From: Sinomonas albida
GTDB taxonomy: Bacteria > Actinomycetota > Actinomycetes > Actinomycetales > Micrococcaceae
DNA length: 64,000 nucleotides
NCBI RefSeq assembly: GCF_004919045.1
Contig: NZ_SWDW01000012.1
Location: 84,302 to 148,301 of the forward strand
Direction: 5' to 3'
A program made the position numbers and the translations under genes. The notes under the pieces were generated by a model. The model made no database searches. It had not been told where the DNA came from and saw only the letters and a list, made by a program, of their open reading frames with translations. This document shows, in pieces, positions 18,173-28,631 of this stretch. Position 1 is the stretch's first letter, and the number at the start of each line of letters is the position of its first letter.

Positions 18173-18258
18173 GCCACAAGCCGCTACCCGGGCCGCTCTC
18201 AGGGAACCTACAGTTAGGCGAATCCGCCGGCACAGGGTTCGTGTCTAGCCTCAGTTTC

Positions 18259-19764
18259 ATGGGAAAGGTGAGCCGTCGGCGTTTTCTTCAGGGTGCGGGT
18301 CTTGCGGTCTTCGGGGCGGTGGCGGGCGCAGGAGTCGCGCGGTCCAGCATCTTCCCGCTCCCGCCGAGCGCCTCCGCGGCCACACCGAGCGCGACCCCCT
18401 CCGCCGGCGCGACGGCCGGCAGCCCGCCGCCGGACAGGACCTTCGTCAGCACGAAGCTGACGACGCCCCACGTCGACGTGTGGTCCTCGGGGGCGACCGC
18501 AGCCGGGCTCGTGTTCGCGGGACCCATGGGCCACGGCTCCAATGGGCTCATCATGGACAACGCCGGCCACCCGGTGTGGATGGAGCCGACGGGCGCGGGC
18601 GTCACCGACCTCAAGGTCCAGCAGTACCAGGGGAAACCGGTCCTCACCTACTGGAGCGGCAAGGGGATCGGCGGCCACGGCGAGGGCACGGGAATCGTCA
18701 AGGACACGAGCTACAGGACCATCGCCGAGGTCTCCGCGGGCGGCGGCCTCAGAGCGGACCTGCACGAATTCCGTCTCACGGCCAACGGCACCGCCCTCCT
18801 CACCGCCTACCCGACCGTGCAGGTCGACCTCTCCCCGCTGGGTGGGAGCACGAAGGACTACATGTACGACTGCCACGTCCAGGAGGTGGACGTGGCCACG
18901 GGGAGGGTCCTGTTCGACTGGAAGGCCTCGGACCAGATCCCGCTCGACGAGAGCTACGTCAAGCCCTCCGACGACTCCACGGCGGACGGAAGCACTGCGG
19001 CGAAGGCGTTCGACCGCTATCACGTCAACGCCGTCGATCTGCGCTCCGACGGATACCTCATCTCGTTCCGGCACACCCACACCATCTACCTCGTGAACAC
19101 GTCGGGCGCGGTGGTGTGGCGGCTTGGCGGGAAGCAGAGCGACTTCGCCATCCCCGCCGAGGGCGCCTTCGCATGGCAGCACGACGTGCGGCAGCGGCCG
19201 GATGGGGTCATCAGCATGTTCGACAACCACTACAAGGACGGCACTGTCGGGACCTCACGCGGCCTGCTCCTCACGGTCGACGAGAAGAAGCGGACAGCGG
19301 CCGTCAAGCTTGAGCTCGCGAGGGGCGGGCACCGCGGCAATGCGATGGGGAACGTGCAGTTCCTCGACAACGGCCATTACTTCGTGGGCTGGGGCTCGGA
19401 TCCGTCCGCGACCGAGTTCGACGCCGCGGGCAATGCCGTGTTCGAGGCCACGAGCATCGGTGGCGGTTCCTACCGCGTCTACAGGGAGGTGTGGACTGCC
19501 GCCCCGGACACCTTGCCGGACGTGGCCGTCCTCCCCGGGAACGGCTCGACGATGCAGGTCTACGCGAGCTGGAACGGCGCGACCGAGGTGGCGAGCTGGC
19601 GCTTCCTGACGAGCGACGACGCGGCCTCGCTCGCGGAGTCCGTCGTGGTCAAGCGCACGGGGTTCGAGACGACGGCCGCCGTCGCCACCGCACAGCATGT
19701 CGCCGCCGAGGCGCTCGACTCGACGGGCAAAGTGCTCGCGCGCTCCGCCGTCGTCAAGGCGTAG
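18259..19764 (+). CDS. Tat-exported arylsulfotransferase-family protein
   Basis: A 501-residue protein of the arylsulfotransferase (ASST, PF14269-like) family, which has a beta-propeller fold. The N-terminus has a twin-arginine signal (SRRRFLQGAG) followed by a hydrophobic stretch and an Ala/Ser/Pro/Thr linker. Conserved stretches include DNAGHPVWMEP, YDCHVQEVDVATGRVLFDW, HVNAVDLRSDGYLISFRHT, AWQHDVRQ and SMFDNHYKDG. True ASST enzymes move sulfate between phenols without PAPS through a catalytic histidine. Family members in actinobacteria are mostly uncharacterised. ATG 18259 is preferred, and a GTG at 18241 is possible. Confidence 0.85.
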   Translation: MGKVSRRRFLQGAGLAVFGAVAGAGVARSSIFPLPPSASAATPSATPSAGATAGSPPPDRTFVSTKLTTPHVDVWSSGATAAGLVFAGPMGHGSNGLIMDNAGHPVWMEPTGAGVTDLKVQQYQGKPVLTYWSGKGIGGHGEGTGIVKDTSYRTIAEVSAGGGLRADLHEFRLTANGTALLTAYPTVQVDLSPLGGSTKDYMYDCHVQEVDVATGRVLFDWKASDQIPLDESYVKPSDDSTADGSTAAKAFDRYHVNAVDLRSDGYLISFRHTHTIYLVNTSGAVVWRLGGKQSDFAIPAEGAFAWQHDVRQRPDGVISMFDNHYKDGTVGTSRGLLLTVDEKKRTAAVKLELARGGHRGNAMGNVQFLDNGHYFVGWGSDPSATEFDAAGNAVFEATSIGGGSYRVYREVWTAAPDTLPDVAVLPGNGSTMQVYASWNGATEVASWRFLTSDDAASLAESVVVKRTGFETTAAVATAQHVAAEALDSTGKVLARSAVVKA

Positions 19765-19831
19765 CCCGGCGAGGTGGGCGCCGGTCTGGCCTCGTGCTGG
19801 CCAACGGCACCCTGTGCCGTTAAATGGTGAC

Positions 19832-20755
19832 GTGGTGGATTCCGGCGTCAACGATCGGAGCGAGGGCCACTCGCTCGGGATTGCGTGTGTCCTGCTCGCG
19901 TCCATCCTGTGGGGAACCACCGGGACTGCCTCCGCGCTCGCTGGATCGGTGAGTCCCCTCGCGATGGGGGCGGCGTCGATGGGTGTCGGCGGACTTCTCC
20001 TCGCGGCAACTTCGGCGCCGCAGATCGCCTCGAGCTCTCGGCTCCTTGCCGCCTCATGGCCGCTCGTCATCGTCGGCGGTGCCGCCGTCGCCCTGTACTC
20101 CGTGGCCTTCTACACTTCGATGCGCCTGGCTGGCGTGGCGATCGGTACGGCCGTCTCGATTGGCGGCGCTCCCGTGGCGTCCGCAGTGCTCGAGCGGTTC
20201 CTCGACGGCCGGCGGCTCACGCCGCAGTGGGCGGCGGGCGCGACCCTCGGCGTCGTCGGCGCGGTCCTGCTGAGCTTCGCTCGGGGAGGCGGCGGAGGAG
20301 GCGAGTCCGCCCAGACGGCGGCCGGCGTGCTCCTCGGCGTGCTCGCCGCCTCGACGTATGCGGGCTACTCATGGACGTCGCATCGGCTCATGCGCCTCGG
20401 CGTCCCGTCCCGCGCGTCGGTCGGGGCCACGTTCGCGGTCGCCGCGGTCGTCCTGCTGGCCGTGCTCGTCGGTGTGGGCCGGCCGTTCCTCGACTCGTGG
20501 ACCAATCTCGCCGTCGGCGCCTACCTCGCGGCGGTGCCCATGTTCGTTGGCTATCTGCTGTTCGGCTGGGGCCTCAGCCGGGTCGCGTCGAGCACCGCCA
20601 CGACCGTCTCGCTGGCCGAGCCCGTGGTCGCCGCGGTCTTGGCGGTCGTCGTCGTCGGCGAGCGCCTCCCATGGTTCGGCTGGGCCGGCATGGGTCTCAT
20701 TGTCGCGTGCCTTGTGGCCCTGGCGCTGCCTGTACGCCGTAGGCCGGCCGGCTAG
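19832..20755 (+). CDS. EamA-family (DMT) transporter
   Basis: A 307-residue drug/metabolite transporter with ten membrane segments in two EamA repeats. The motifs ILWGTTGTASALAG, AFYTSMRLAGVAIGTAVSIG and, in the second half, ASSTATTVSLAEPVVAAVLAV are typical of exporters of amino acids and related metabolites. A glycine run (GGGGGG) links the repeats. The start is one of two adjacent GTGs (19832, 19835). The longer frame is not family-like. Its TAG stop shares the palindrome CTAG with the stop of the convergent oxidoreductase gene, so the two genes overlap by four bases. Confidence 0.87.
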   Translation: MVDSGVNDRSEGHSLGIACVLLASILWGTTGTASALAGSVSPLAMGAASMGVGGLLLAATSAPQIASSSRLLAASWPLVIVGGAAVALYSVAFYTSMRLAGVAIGTAVSIGGAPVASAVLERFLDGRRLTPQWAAGATLGVVGAVLLSFARGGGGGGESAQTAAGVLLGVLAASTYAGYSWTSHRLMRLGVPSRASVGATFAVAAVVLLAVLVGVGRPFLDSWTNLAVGAYLAAVPMFVGYLLFGWGLSRVASSTATTVSLAEPVVAAVLAVVVVGERLPWFGWAGMGLIVACLVALALPVRRRPAG

Positions 20756-21843
20756 CTCAGCGACCAGGCCTCGGCCGCCGTCGTGACCATCGACTGCTCG
20801 GCAGCCGAGCGCTCGATCGCCAGGCCGAGCACGTGATCCTGCGCGGCCTCGGCAAGCGGATAGGGCGCCGGGCCGAATCCTCGGATCCACTCTGCGGTCG
20901 CGAGCAGGATCGAGGACATCGCGATGTCCTCGTCATTGAAACGGAGGCCGAAGAACGGATTGCGCCAGAGGACCTCGCCGTCGAGGCTCAGGTGCGCGGT
21001 GTCGAAGCCCTCGTGGTCGAGCTCGTAGCCCGATTGGTGGCGCTCGATGCGCGACTCCAGGATCGTCTCGGCGTCAACGATCCTCACGAGGCGATCGTTG
21101 CTGATTTCCCCCGTGCTGCCGCGCAGCACGAGGCGTCGGGAACGCAGGTGGTTGCGCGACTGGTTGTCCGTGAAGTCGTAGAGGGCGCTCCGCCCGCTCT
21201 CGAATTCGAGGGTGCCGATCGTGGTGGTCGCCATCCGCGGTTCGAGGTCATGCGTCCATCCGCCGCGGTCGCTCGGGTTGACCAGGGGTCCCGCGAACTT
21301 GCGCGCGCTCACAGTTGCCGGCTCGAAGCCCACGCCGAGGAACGATCTGATGATGCTCGCCGCGTGGTAGAGATGCGTCGAGGAGACCTGGACGGAGCTC
21401 AGCTCGCCGATGAGCCCACGACGCACGGCGGCAAGCCGGGCCGCGTGGGTGGGCATGTGCATGTACTGCTCGGCGACCTGGACGAGGCCTGACGGGCCCA
21501 CCCGCTCCCACAGCCGCCGGAGCCCGCTCAGGTCTGGTGCCGGCGGGGTCTCGGAGAGAACCGCGACGCCCCGCGCGACAGCCGCCTCGATCTGGGCCGG
21601 ATTGGCGTCCCAGCTCACGCTCGTGACCACGAATTCCGGGGCCGCCGCGCTGATAAGCTCATCGGCCGACGCGTAGACCGGGACGTTCCAGCGCTCGGCG
21701 ACCTCGCGGCGCACCTCCTCGCGCCGCGCGACGACGCCGACGAGCTCGAGCTCGCGCGGGAATCGGCGCGCGAGCTGCAGGAAATACTGGCCCCGCCACG
21801 CGGCCCCGATGATGCCGACCCGGACCGGCTCAGAATTCTGCAC
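20752..21843 (-). CDS. Gfo/Idh/MocA family oxidoreductase
   Basis: A 363-residue NAD(P)-dependent dehydrogenase. The Rossmann motif VGIIGAAWRGQYFLQLA starts at residue 8, and the second domain holds the substrate site (EQYMHMPTHAARLAAV, AASIIRSFLGVGFEP). The usual EKP motif is replaced by SETPPAPD, as in a subset of the family. Family members oxidise or reduce sugars, inositols or related polyols. The GTG start at 21843 lies 14 bases inside the 3' end of the upstream gene, so the two are translationally coupled. The substrate is unknown. Confidence 0.82.
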   Translation of the reverse strand: MQNSEPVRVGIIGAAWRGQYFLQLARRFPRELELVGVVARREEVRREVAERWNVPVYASADELISAAAPEFVVTSVSWDANPAQIEAAVARGVAVLSETPPAPDLSGLRRLWERVGPSGLVQVAEQYMHMPTHAARLAAVRRGLIGELSSVQVSSTHLYHAASIIRSFLGVGFEPATVSARKFAGPLVNPSDRGGWTHDLEPRMATTTIGTLEFESGRSALYDFTDNQSRNHLRSRRLVLRGSTGEISNDRLVRIVDAETILESRIERHQSGYELDHEGFDTAHLSLDGEVLWRNPFFGLRFNDEDIAMSSILLATAEWIRGFGPAPYPLAEAAQDHVLGLAIERSAAEQSMVTTAAEAWSLS

Positions 21844-22873
21844 TGGCGCTTCCTTCCCGCGCAGACGCCGCCGTAGCCGGCGACCCGGCCTGAGCGGCCT
21901 CCCGCGCCTCGTCCCACCAGGCCAGGGCCCGCGTGCCGTAGAAAGTGAGCCATTTGGAAGGTTCGCCGGGCTGGACATCGACCTCGAACCAGACCCGCCC
22001 GGGGTGACGCGCCTCCTGCAGCCAGGTGCCGTCCTCTCGGCGCGCCGACCGGATGACGTTGATGGCTTCCTCCACCCGTGGATCCGGCGCGGCGCCGCTG
22101 TAGAGCGAGGCAGCGCGGAAGTAGTCGACCGCATTGAGCGCGCTGTACTTCCAACGGAAGGGGTAGGCGAACGTCGTGACCCATGGTGCCACGAGCTCGC
22201 CCGTCGTCTGCCGGTGGAGAAGCCGGCGTCGCAAGAGGTATTCCTCGGCGCCTCGACGCGCCTCGCTCAGATCCGCGTTCCCGCCCGTGGCGGCCTCGAA
22301 CGAGAGAATGCCCTTGAGCGCGTTGAGCGTCGAATGGAACGAGGAGCGCCTCGATCCCTCGACCCACTCGCAGTTCCACCCGCCCTCGTCCATCTGATGG
22401 TCAAGGAACCACTGGGCAATCGACGAGACGTCGGCGCCGAGCCATGCGCCGTTCGCGAGCGTGTAGGCGTTGATGCAGCAATCGACTTCGCCGCCCCAAT
22501 ACGGGAGGCCGTTGTAGTCCCACCGGCTGTTCGCGTCGAGCTTCTCGGCCGTGCCCGCGAGGAACGAGGGGTCGAGTCCCCACTCCCGAAGCGAGTTGAG
22601 CGTCCAGGTCGTGGCAGTCCAAGGCTGCCCGGCGCCGTCGGCCGCCTCCGGGCCATGGAAGTCGAAGTCCGCCGGGAAGAACGAGCCGCCCGCCCACTGG
22701 CCGTCCTGATCCTGAAGCGCGAGGAGCCGCGCTCCGAAGCCCTCGGAGGCAACGCGCCGTCGCGTCGCCGCCCACACCTCTTCCGGCGCGCCGAGGAGGT
22801 CGCGCTCCACCTGCCAGCGCAGCGCAGGATCCGAATCGATGAGCCAATCTGTGACGGAGGCAACCTCGACCAT
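21830..22873 (-). CDS. Squalene-cyclase/prenyltransferase-fold protein
   Basis: A 347-residue alpha/alpha-barrel protein with repeats typical of the squalene cyclase and prenyltransferase superfamily: LALQDQDGQWAGG, WDYNGLPYWGGEVDC, FLDHQMDEGGWNCEW and SARREDGTWLQEA resemble QW-type repeats. It is about half the length of true squalene-hopene cyclases and shows no DXDD motif, so cyclase activity is doubtful. It has no signal peptide. It overlaps the oxidoreductase gene by 14 bases and probably works with it on the same compound. Confidence 0.7.
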   Translation of the reverse strand: MVEVASVTDWLIDSDPALRWQVERDLLGAPEEVWAATRRRVASEGFGARLLALQDQDGQWAGGSFFPADFDFHGPEAADGAGQPWTATTWTLNSLREWGLDPSFLAGTAEKLDANSRWDYNGLPYWGGEVDCCINAYTLANGAWLGADVSSIAQWFLDHQMDEGGWNCEWVEGSRRSSFHSTLNALKGILSFEAATGGNADLSEARRGAEEYLLRRRLLHRQTTGELVAPWVTTFAYPFRWKYSALNAVDYFRAASLYSGAAPDPRVEEAINVIRSARREDGTWLQEARHPGRVWFEVDVQPGEPSKWLTFYGTRALAWWDEAREAAQAGSPATAASAREGSASAEF

Positions 22874-23062
22874 CTCCTCAGCCTACCGGCCCGGGCGCAG
22901 CGAAACGGCGAGCCAGTCAGGATTCAAGAAGCCCCACCTCAGTACCTGCGCCTAGCATGATCGCGTAGGGGTGCCCGAACCCGTGCTGGCCTAGGCTGAC
23001 CAGGTCGGGCTGGCGGCCCTGAAGACCGCGAGGGCCGTCCGGCCCCGGCAGAGGGAGAGACG

Positions 23063-25447
<2,385 letters not shown>

Positions 25448-25693
25448 CGCGATCCGCGGCGGGCGATGGTGGTACTTGCAGCCGCCCGCGAGGATGATGG
25501 AAGTGCTTGAGAGGCGTGCGTGCGCCCGGGAGTCGGTACCAAGTCCACCGGCTACCGGGCGCTGGCTGTCTCCGCGGCCCGCGAGACGGATCCCTTCATC
25601 ACCCCGAGAAGTCCAGCGAGCCGGCGAGGAATTCTGTGCGCCCGGCGTCGTGGGGGAGTGGCCTGCGTGAAGGGAACCCCTGCCTGAAGGGAA
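25448..25693. other. Gap without a recognised gene
   Basis: The 246 bases between the UvrA-like gene and the DUF2277 gene hold no gene I can support. Two nearby copies of TGAAGGGAAC lie at about 25666 and 25685. Confidence 0.5.
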
Positions 25694-25972
25694 CTAGGCC
25701 GTGGCGTAGCGCCCCGAGCGCACGGCTCGAGCGTGGGCCTTTGCTGCTTCTTCCTCGCGGTTCTTCGGCGGCGTCGTGGCGACCAGGTCGTCGAGGAGGT
25801 GCTGCGTGATGTGCGCGATCTCGTGCACAGCTTGCTCGAACGCCGCTTGGTTCGCCTTCGACGGTTTCGTGGTGCCCGCAATCTTGCGCACGTACTGCAG
25901 GGCGGCTGCGTGGACCTCGTCCGAGGTTGCTGCTGGCTCGAAGTTATGGAGCGTGTGAATGTTCCGGCACAT
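25694..25972 (-). CDS. DUF2277 domain protein
   Basis: A 92-residue small protein starting MCRNIHTLHNFEPAAT, the signature of DUF2277. Residues 18-45 form a conserved segment (AALQYVRKIAGTTKPS), followed by helices with HEIAHITQHLLDDL. The function is unknown. The cysteine at position 2 and the spaced histidines suggest metal binding, which is inference. It is cytoplasmic with no signal peptide. Confidence 0.88.
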   Translation of the reverse strand: MCRNIHTLHNFEPAATSDEVHAAALQYVRKIAGTTKPSKANQAAFEQAVHEIAHITQHLLDDLVATTPPKNREEEAAKAHARAVRSGRYATA

Positions 25973-26056
25973 GCTCCGACGATACGCCGCGCTGGGGGAT
26001 CGGTCTTCCTGAATCGGGTCCTCCCGAATGGGCGAAGCGGTGCCGGAGGTCAGCCG

Positions 26057-26611
26057 TCACAGGGCTCGGACGACTCGATCGAGGCCCCAGGCCCAGGCGC
26101 GGTCGACGTCCCCGCCCATCTGGAAGGACTCGGCCAGCTCCATCGTGATGAAGCCGTTGGCCCACGCGGTGACGAGCCGCGCGGCATCGAGTGCATGCTG
26201 GTCACCGACGAGTGCCGAGCAGGCCGAGAGAATGGGGGCGACGGCGCGATCACGGGCCGCGCGGGTGGGCTCACTCGCTTCCTGCGCGAGCCCGAACACG
26301 AGCCCGTAGCTCTCCGGTCTTTCGTGGCCGAAGGAGCGCAGGGCTGTTGCGGCGCACGCCAGCTGCTCGCGCGGGTCTTCGATGCCATTGATTGCGTCCC
26401 GCAGTTCACGAGCCAGGTCCTCGATGACCGACCCGACCACGAGGTCGACGAGTTCGCCGCGGTTGCGCACTCGCTTGTAGAGCGACGGCGCTCTGACTCC
26501 GACCCGTTCAGCGACGGCCTGCATGGTGAGCCCGCCCAGGCCGCGTCGTTCCACGAGTTCACGTCCGGCCGCCACGATGGCCCCTTGGGTGGTCTTTTCT
26601 GGAGCGGGCAT
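26057..26611 (-). CDS. TetR-family regulator
   Basis: A 184-residue TetR repressor. The helix-turn-helix is LTMQAVAERVGVRAPSLYKR near residues 28-47. The C-terminal ligand domain (EQLACAATALRSFGHERPE, WANGFITMELAESF) resembles the WHG/TetR_C subgroup. It is divergent from a metallo-hydrolase gene, with 37 bases between the starts, and most likely represses that gene and itself. Confidence 0.9.
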   Translation of the reverse strand: MPAPEKTTQGAIVAAGRELVERRGLGGLTMQAVAERVGVRAPSLYKRVRNRGELVDLVVGSVIEDLARELRDAINGIEDPREQLACAATALRSFGHERPESYGLVFGLAQEASEPTRAARDRAVAPILSACSALVGDQHALDAARLVTAWANGFITMELAESFQMGGDVDRAWAWGLDRVVRAL

Positions 26612-26627
26612 CTTGACCTCCTATCGA

Positions 26628-26646
26628 TGGCTAACTATCGTAGCCT
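26628..26646. promoter_or_regulatory. Possible TetR operator between divergent genes
   Basis: In the 37-base gap, GGCTA and TAGCC flank ACTATCG (26630-26646), and CTATCG occurs twice nearby. The symmetry and the position, touching both start regions, fit a TetR operator. Confidence 0.45.
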
Positions 26647-26648
26647 TC

Positions 26649-27362
26649 ATGGAACTCGCCGCGCAACTTCGCCGCATCGGCAACGACATCGTCGCTGCCC
26701 ACCTCATCGTCGCCGACGACGGCATAACTCTCGTCGACGCAGGTCTGCCCGGGCACTACCGGGACCTCATGAATGAACTGAAGGCAATTGGGCGCCCGAT
26801 CACCGATATCAAGGGAATCGTCCTCACCCACGGCGACAGCGACCACATCGGGTTCGCCGAACGCCTGAGGAGCGAGCTCAACATCCCGGTCTACATCGGC
26901 GCAGAAGACGCTGACCGGGCGAAGGGTGCCAAGCCGCCAGCCACGCCAAAGGATCCACGGCGGCTCGGCCCGACGATTCGGTTCTTCGCTTACGCGATCT
27001 CCAAGGGCGCCCTGCGCATCCCGCCGCTGCGGGAGGTCTTGCCGGTCCACGACGGCGACGTCCTGCCGCTGCCCGGTTCGCCGCGGATCGTCGCCATGCC
27101 GGGCCATTCGCCCGGAAGTGTCGCCGTCTACTTTCCGGCCGTACGTGCGGTGTTCGTCGGCGACGAGCTGACCACGCGCCACGTTCTGACGGGCGTGGAA
27201 GGCCCCCAGCCGGCGCCGTTCACCGACGATCAGGCGGGATCGTCGTCGTCGATCGAGAAGTTGGCCGGACTGGATGTCGACTGGATCATTCCTGGCCACG
27301 GCGCACCATGGCGCGGTGACGCGCCGTCGCTCATCGCCGCGTACCGCGCCGCGGAGATCTAG
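26649..27362 (+). CDS. Metallo-beta-lactamase-fold hydrolase
   Basis: A 237-residue MBL-fold protein. The metal motif LTHGDSDHIGF (HxDxDH, with G where many have HxHxDH) is near residue 60, with later ligands in AMPGHSPGSVAVYF, FVGDEL and IPGHGAPWRG. The lack of the first usual histidine pattern is a feature of the glyoxalase II/ComEC-like groups and does not by itself exclude activity. Control by the divergent TetR protein suggests a role in detoxifying the TetR ligand. A longer reading frame extends upstream through the operator, but ATG 26649 gives the family-like start. Confidence 0.83.
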   Translation: MELAAQLRRIGNDIVAAHLIVADDGITLVDAGLPGHYRDLMNELKAIGRPITDIKGIVLTHGDSDHIGFAERLRSELNIPVYIGAEDADRAKGAKPPATPKDPRRLGPTIRFFAYAISKGALRIPPLREVLPVHDGDVLPLPGSPRIVAMPGHSPGSVAVYFPAVRAVFVGDELTTRHVLTGVEGPQPAPFTDDQAGSSSSIEKLAGLDVDWIIPGHGAPWRGDAPSLIAAYRAAEI

Positions 27363-27428
27363 CGAGCTCTGGTCTCCAAGCGGTGAACGAGGTACATCAT
27401 GTACGACGACGACAGCGGGGGAGTCTGA

Positions 27429-27456
27429 CTCATCCCTCACGGGTTCACGAGGGACC
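27429..27456. repeat. Left copy of a 13-bp inverted repeat, with small hairpin
   Basis: CTCATCCCTCACG at 27429-27441 recurs in reverse complement at 31577-31589, just past the recombinase trio. Here it also forms a six-base-pair hairpin, TCCCTC with GAGGGA. It lies between the 3' ends of the metallo-hydrolase and the PEP-mutase-like gene, so it could simply be a weak terminator. Confidence 0.5.
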
Positions 27457-27466
27457 TATGCAGTGG

Positions 27467-28243
27467 TCAGTCTGAATCCGCGCGCAGCGCGAAGTCGAGG
27501 AGTCGCTGCTGCGACTCGGCATAGGACGTCGCGGAAGGGATGTCGCGACCGTCTCGGAGTGCCGTGGCGACATTTACCGCGGCGTCGATGGCGGCACGGT
27601 ACGGCAGTGACCCGGTGCTGACCCGCCGCACGCCGAGGTTCCACAGATCAATCAGGGTCAGGCCTGATACGGCCAGCACGTTGACCGGAAGCTGGATGGC
27701 CGCGGTCAGCTGCTCCAATGTCGCGGGGTCTGCAGCACCGGGCAGGAAGATGCAATCGGCGCCCGCATCTGCGTACGCCTTCGCCCGATCCAGGACAGCA
27801 CCGACAGTGTCGTCCTCGTGAAACCAGTAGGAGTCCACTCGGGCGTTGACGAACACGTCCGGGGCGGCCTGTTTGATCGCGCGAATCTTCGCGGCCGGGA
27901 TCGCTGGGTCGACAAGTCGGCCGCCAGCGGAATCCTCAATATTCACGCCGTCTGGGCTGAGCCCAGCGACGAGTGCGGCGACCTCAGCCGGGTCGTCACT
28001 GTACCCGTTCTCGATGTCGGCGGAAATGTAGGTGGGCAAGGCCCGGAGCTGCTCGACCAACGCGGCGGTCGCATCTCGGCTCGCGCCCTCGGCGTCGGGG
28101 CGCCCGCTCGCCGCATTCACGCCGAAACTCGTCGTGCCGATTGCCGGGAAGCCTGCCGCGGCGAACGCTATCGCCGAGCCGACGTCCCAGGCGTTGGGTA
28201 GCAGCAGTGGGCTGTCCTGGAAGTGCAGATCACGGAACGTCAT
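27467..28243 (-). CDS. Isocitrate lyase/PEP mutase superfamily enzyme
   Basis: A 258-residue single-domain TIM barrel of the isocitrate lyase/PEP mutase superfamily, which makes or breaks C-C or P-C bonds beside a carboxylate. Visible motifs are LLLPNAWDVGSA near residue 15, GTTSFGV, the metal-binding SADIENGY, VNIEDSAGG and VNARVDSYW. The catalytic KKCG loop of isocitrate lyase is absent, so neither isocitrate lyase nor 2-methylisocitrate lyase activity is supported. Many chromosomal relatives have no assigned substrate. It stands alone beside the recombinase island. Confidence 0.82.
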   Translation of the reverse strand: MTFRDLHFQDSPLLLPNAWDVGSAIAFAAAGFPAIGTTSFGVNAASGRPDAEGASRDATAALVEQLRALPTYISADIENGYSDDPAEVAALVAGLSPDGVNIEDSAGGRLVDPAIPAAKIRAIKQAAPDVFVNARVDSYWFHEDDTVGAVLDRAKAYADAGADCIFLPGAADPATLEQLTAAIQLPVNVLAVSGLTLIDLWNLGVRRVSTGSLPYRAAIDAAVNVATALRDGRDIPSATSYAESQQRLLDFALRADSD

Positions 28244-28353
28244 GAGTGGGCTCCTTCCCGCGATGGCAGGCTAACACCGAGCCGACCAACCGGCAGAGAG
28301 TGTTATTCGTGAGACTGTGGCGCGCTGCTCCGAACCGTCCTGGTCAATCGCCG

Positions 28354-28594
28354 ATAATCTGCATTATGTCAAGTAACAGTCTGCGTATTTCATCTGATGA
28401 ATCACGCGGCCCCCTCGCCCAGTGCTGACGCGGACCGGGCGTTGGACGCCCGGATCTGCGCGGATCGGAGCCCGGTCCCGCCCCTGATCCCCGACTCGGA
28501 ACGGCTTCCGCACGAGGGCGGGCTGCGGCGTGGTTCGGCTCGAGAACCGGCCTCTGACGTGGGAATTTGCCTTGATGTTGCATCTGATGAATCA
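28354..28594. repeat. Palindromes and a 14-bp direct repeat upstream of the recombinase
   Basis: In the 388-base gap before the recombinase, ATAAT/ATTAT arms surround CTGC at 28354-28367. TTCATC/GATGAA flank a single T at 28389-28401. CATCTGATGAATCA occurs at 28391-28404 and again at 28581-28594, 190 bases apart. Such arrays resemble recombinase core or arm sites or a helix-turn-helix operator. No gene is supported in this gap. Confidence 0.6.
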
Positions 28595-28631
28595 TTGATT
28601 CGTTTGTTGAGCGGAGTCTGGAGGCGGAAAA

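Noticed and set aside
16108..18177. 689-codon minus-strand frame joining the LysR N-terminus to other sequence
   Set aside because: Only the middle part is LysR. The first portion is antisense to the YeiH gene, and the last portion is out of frame past the C7 run.
27467..28243. Isocitrate lyase or 2-methylisocitrate lyase for the PEP-mutase-like gene
   Set aside because: The KKCG catalytic loop is missing and the protein is shorter, so only the superfamily can be assigned.
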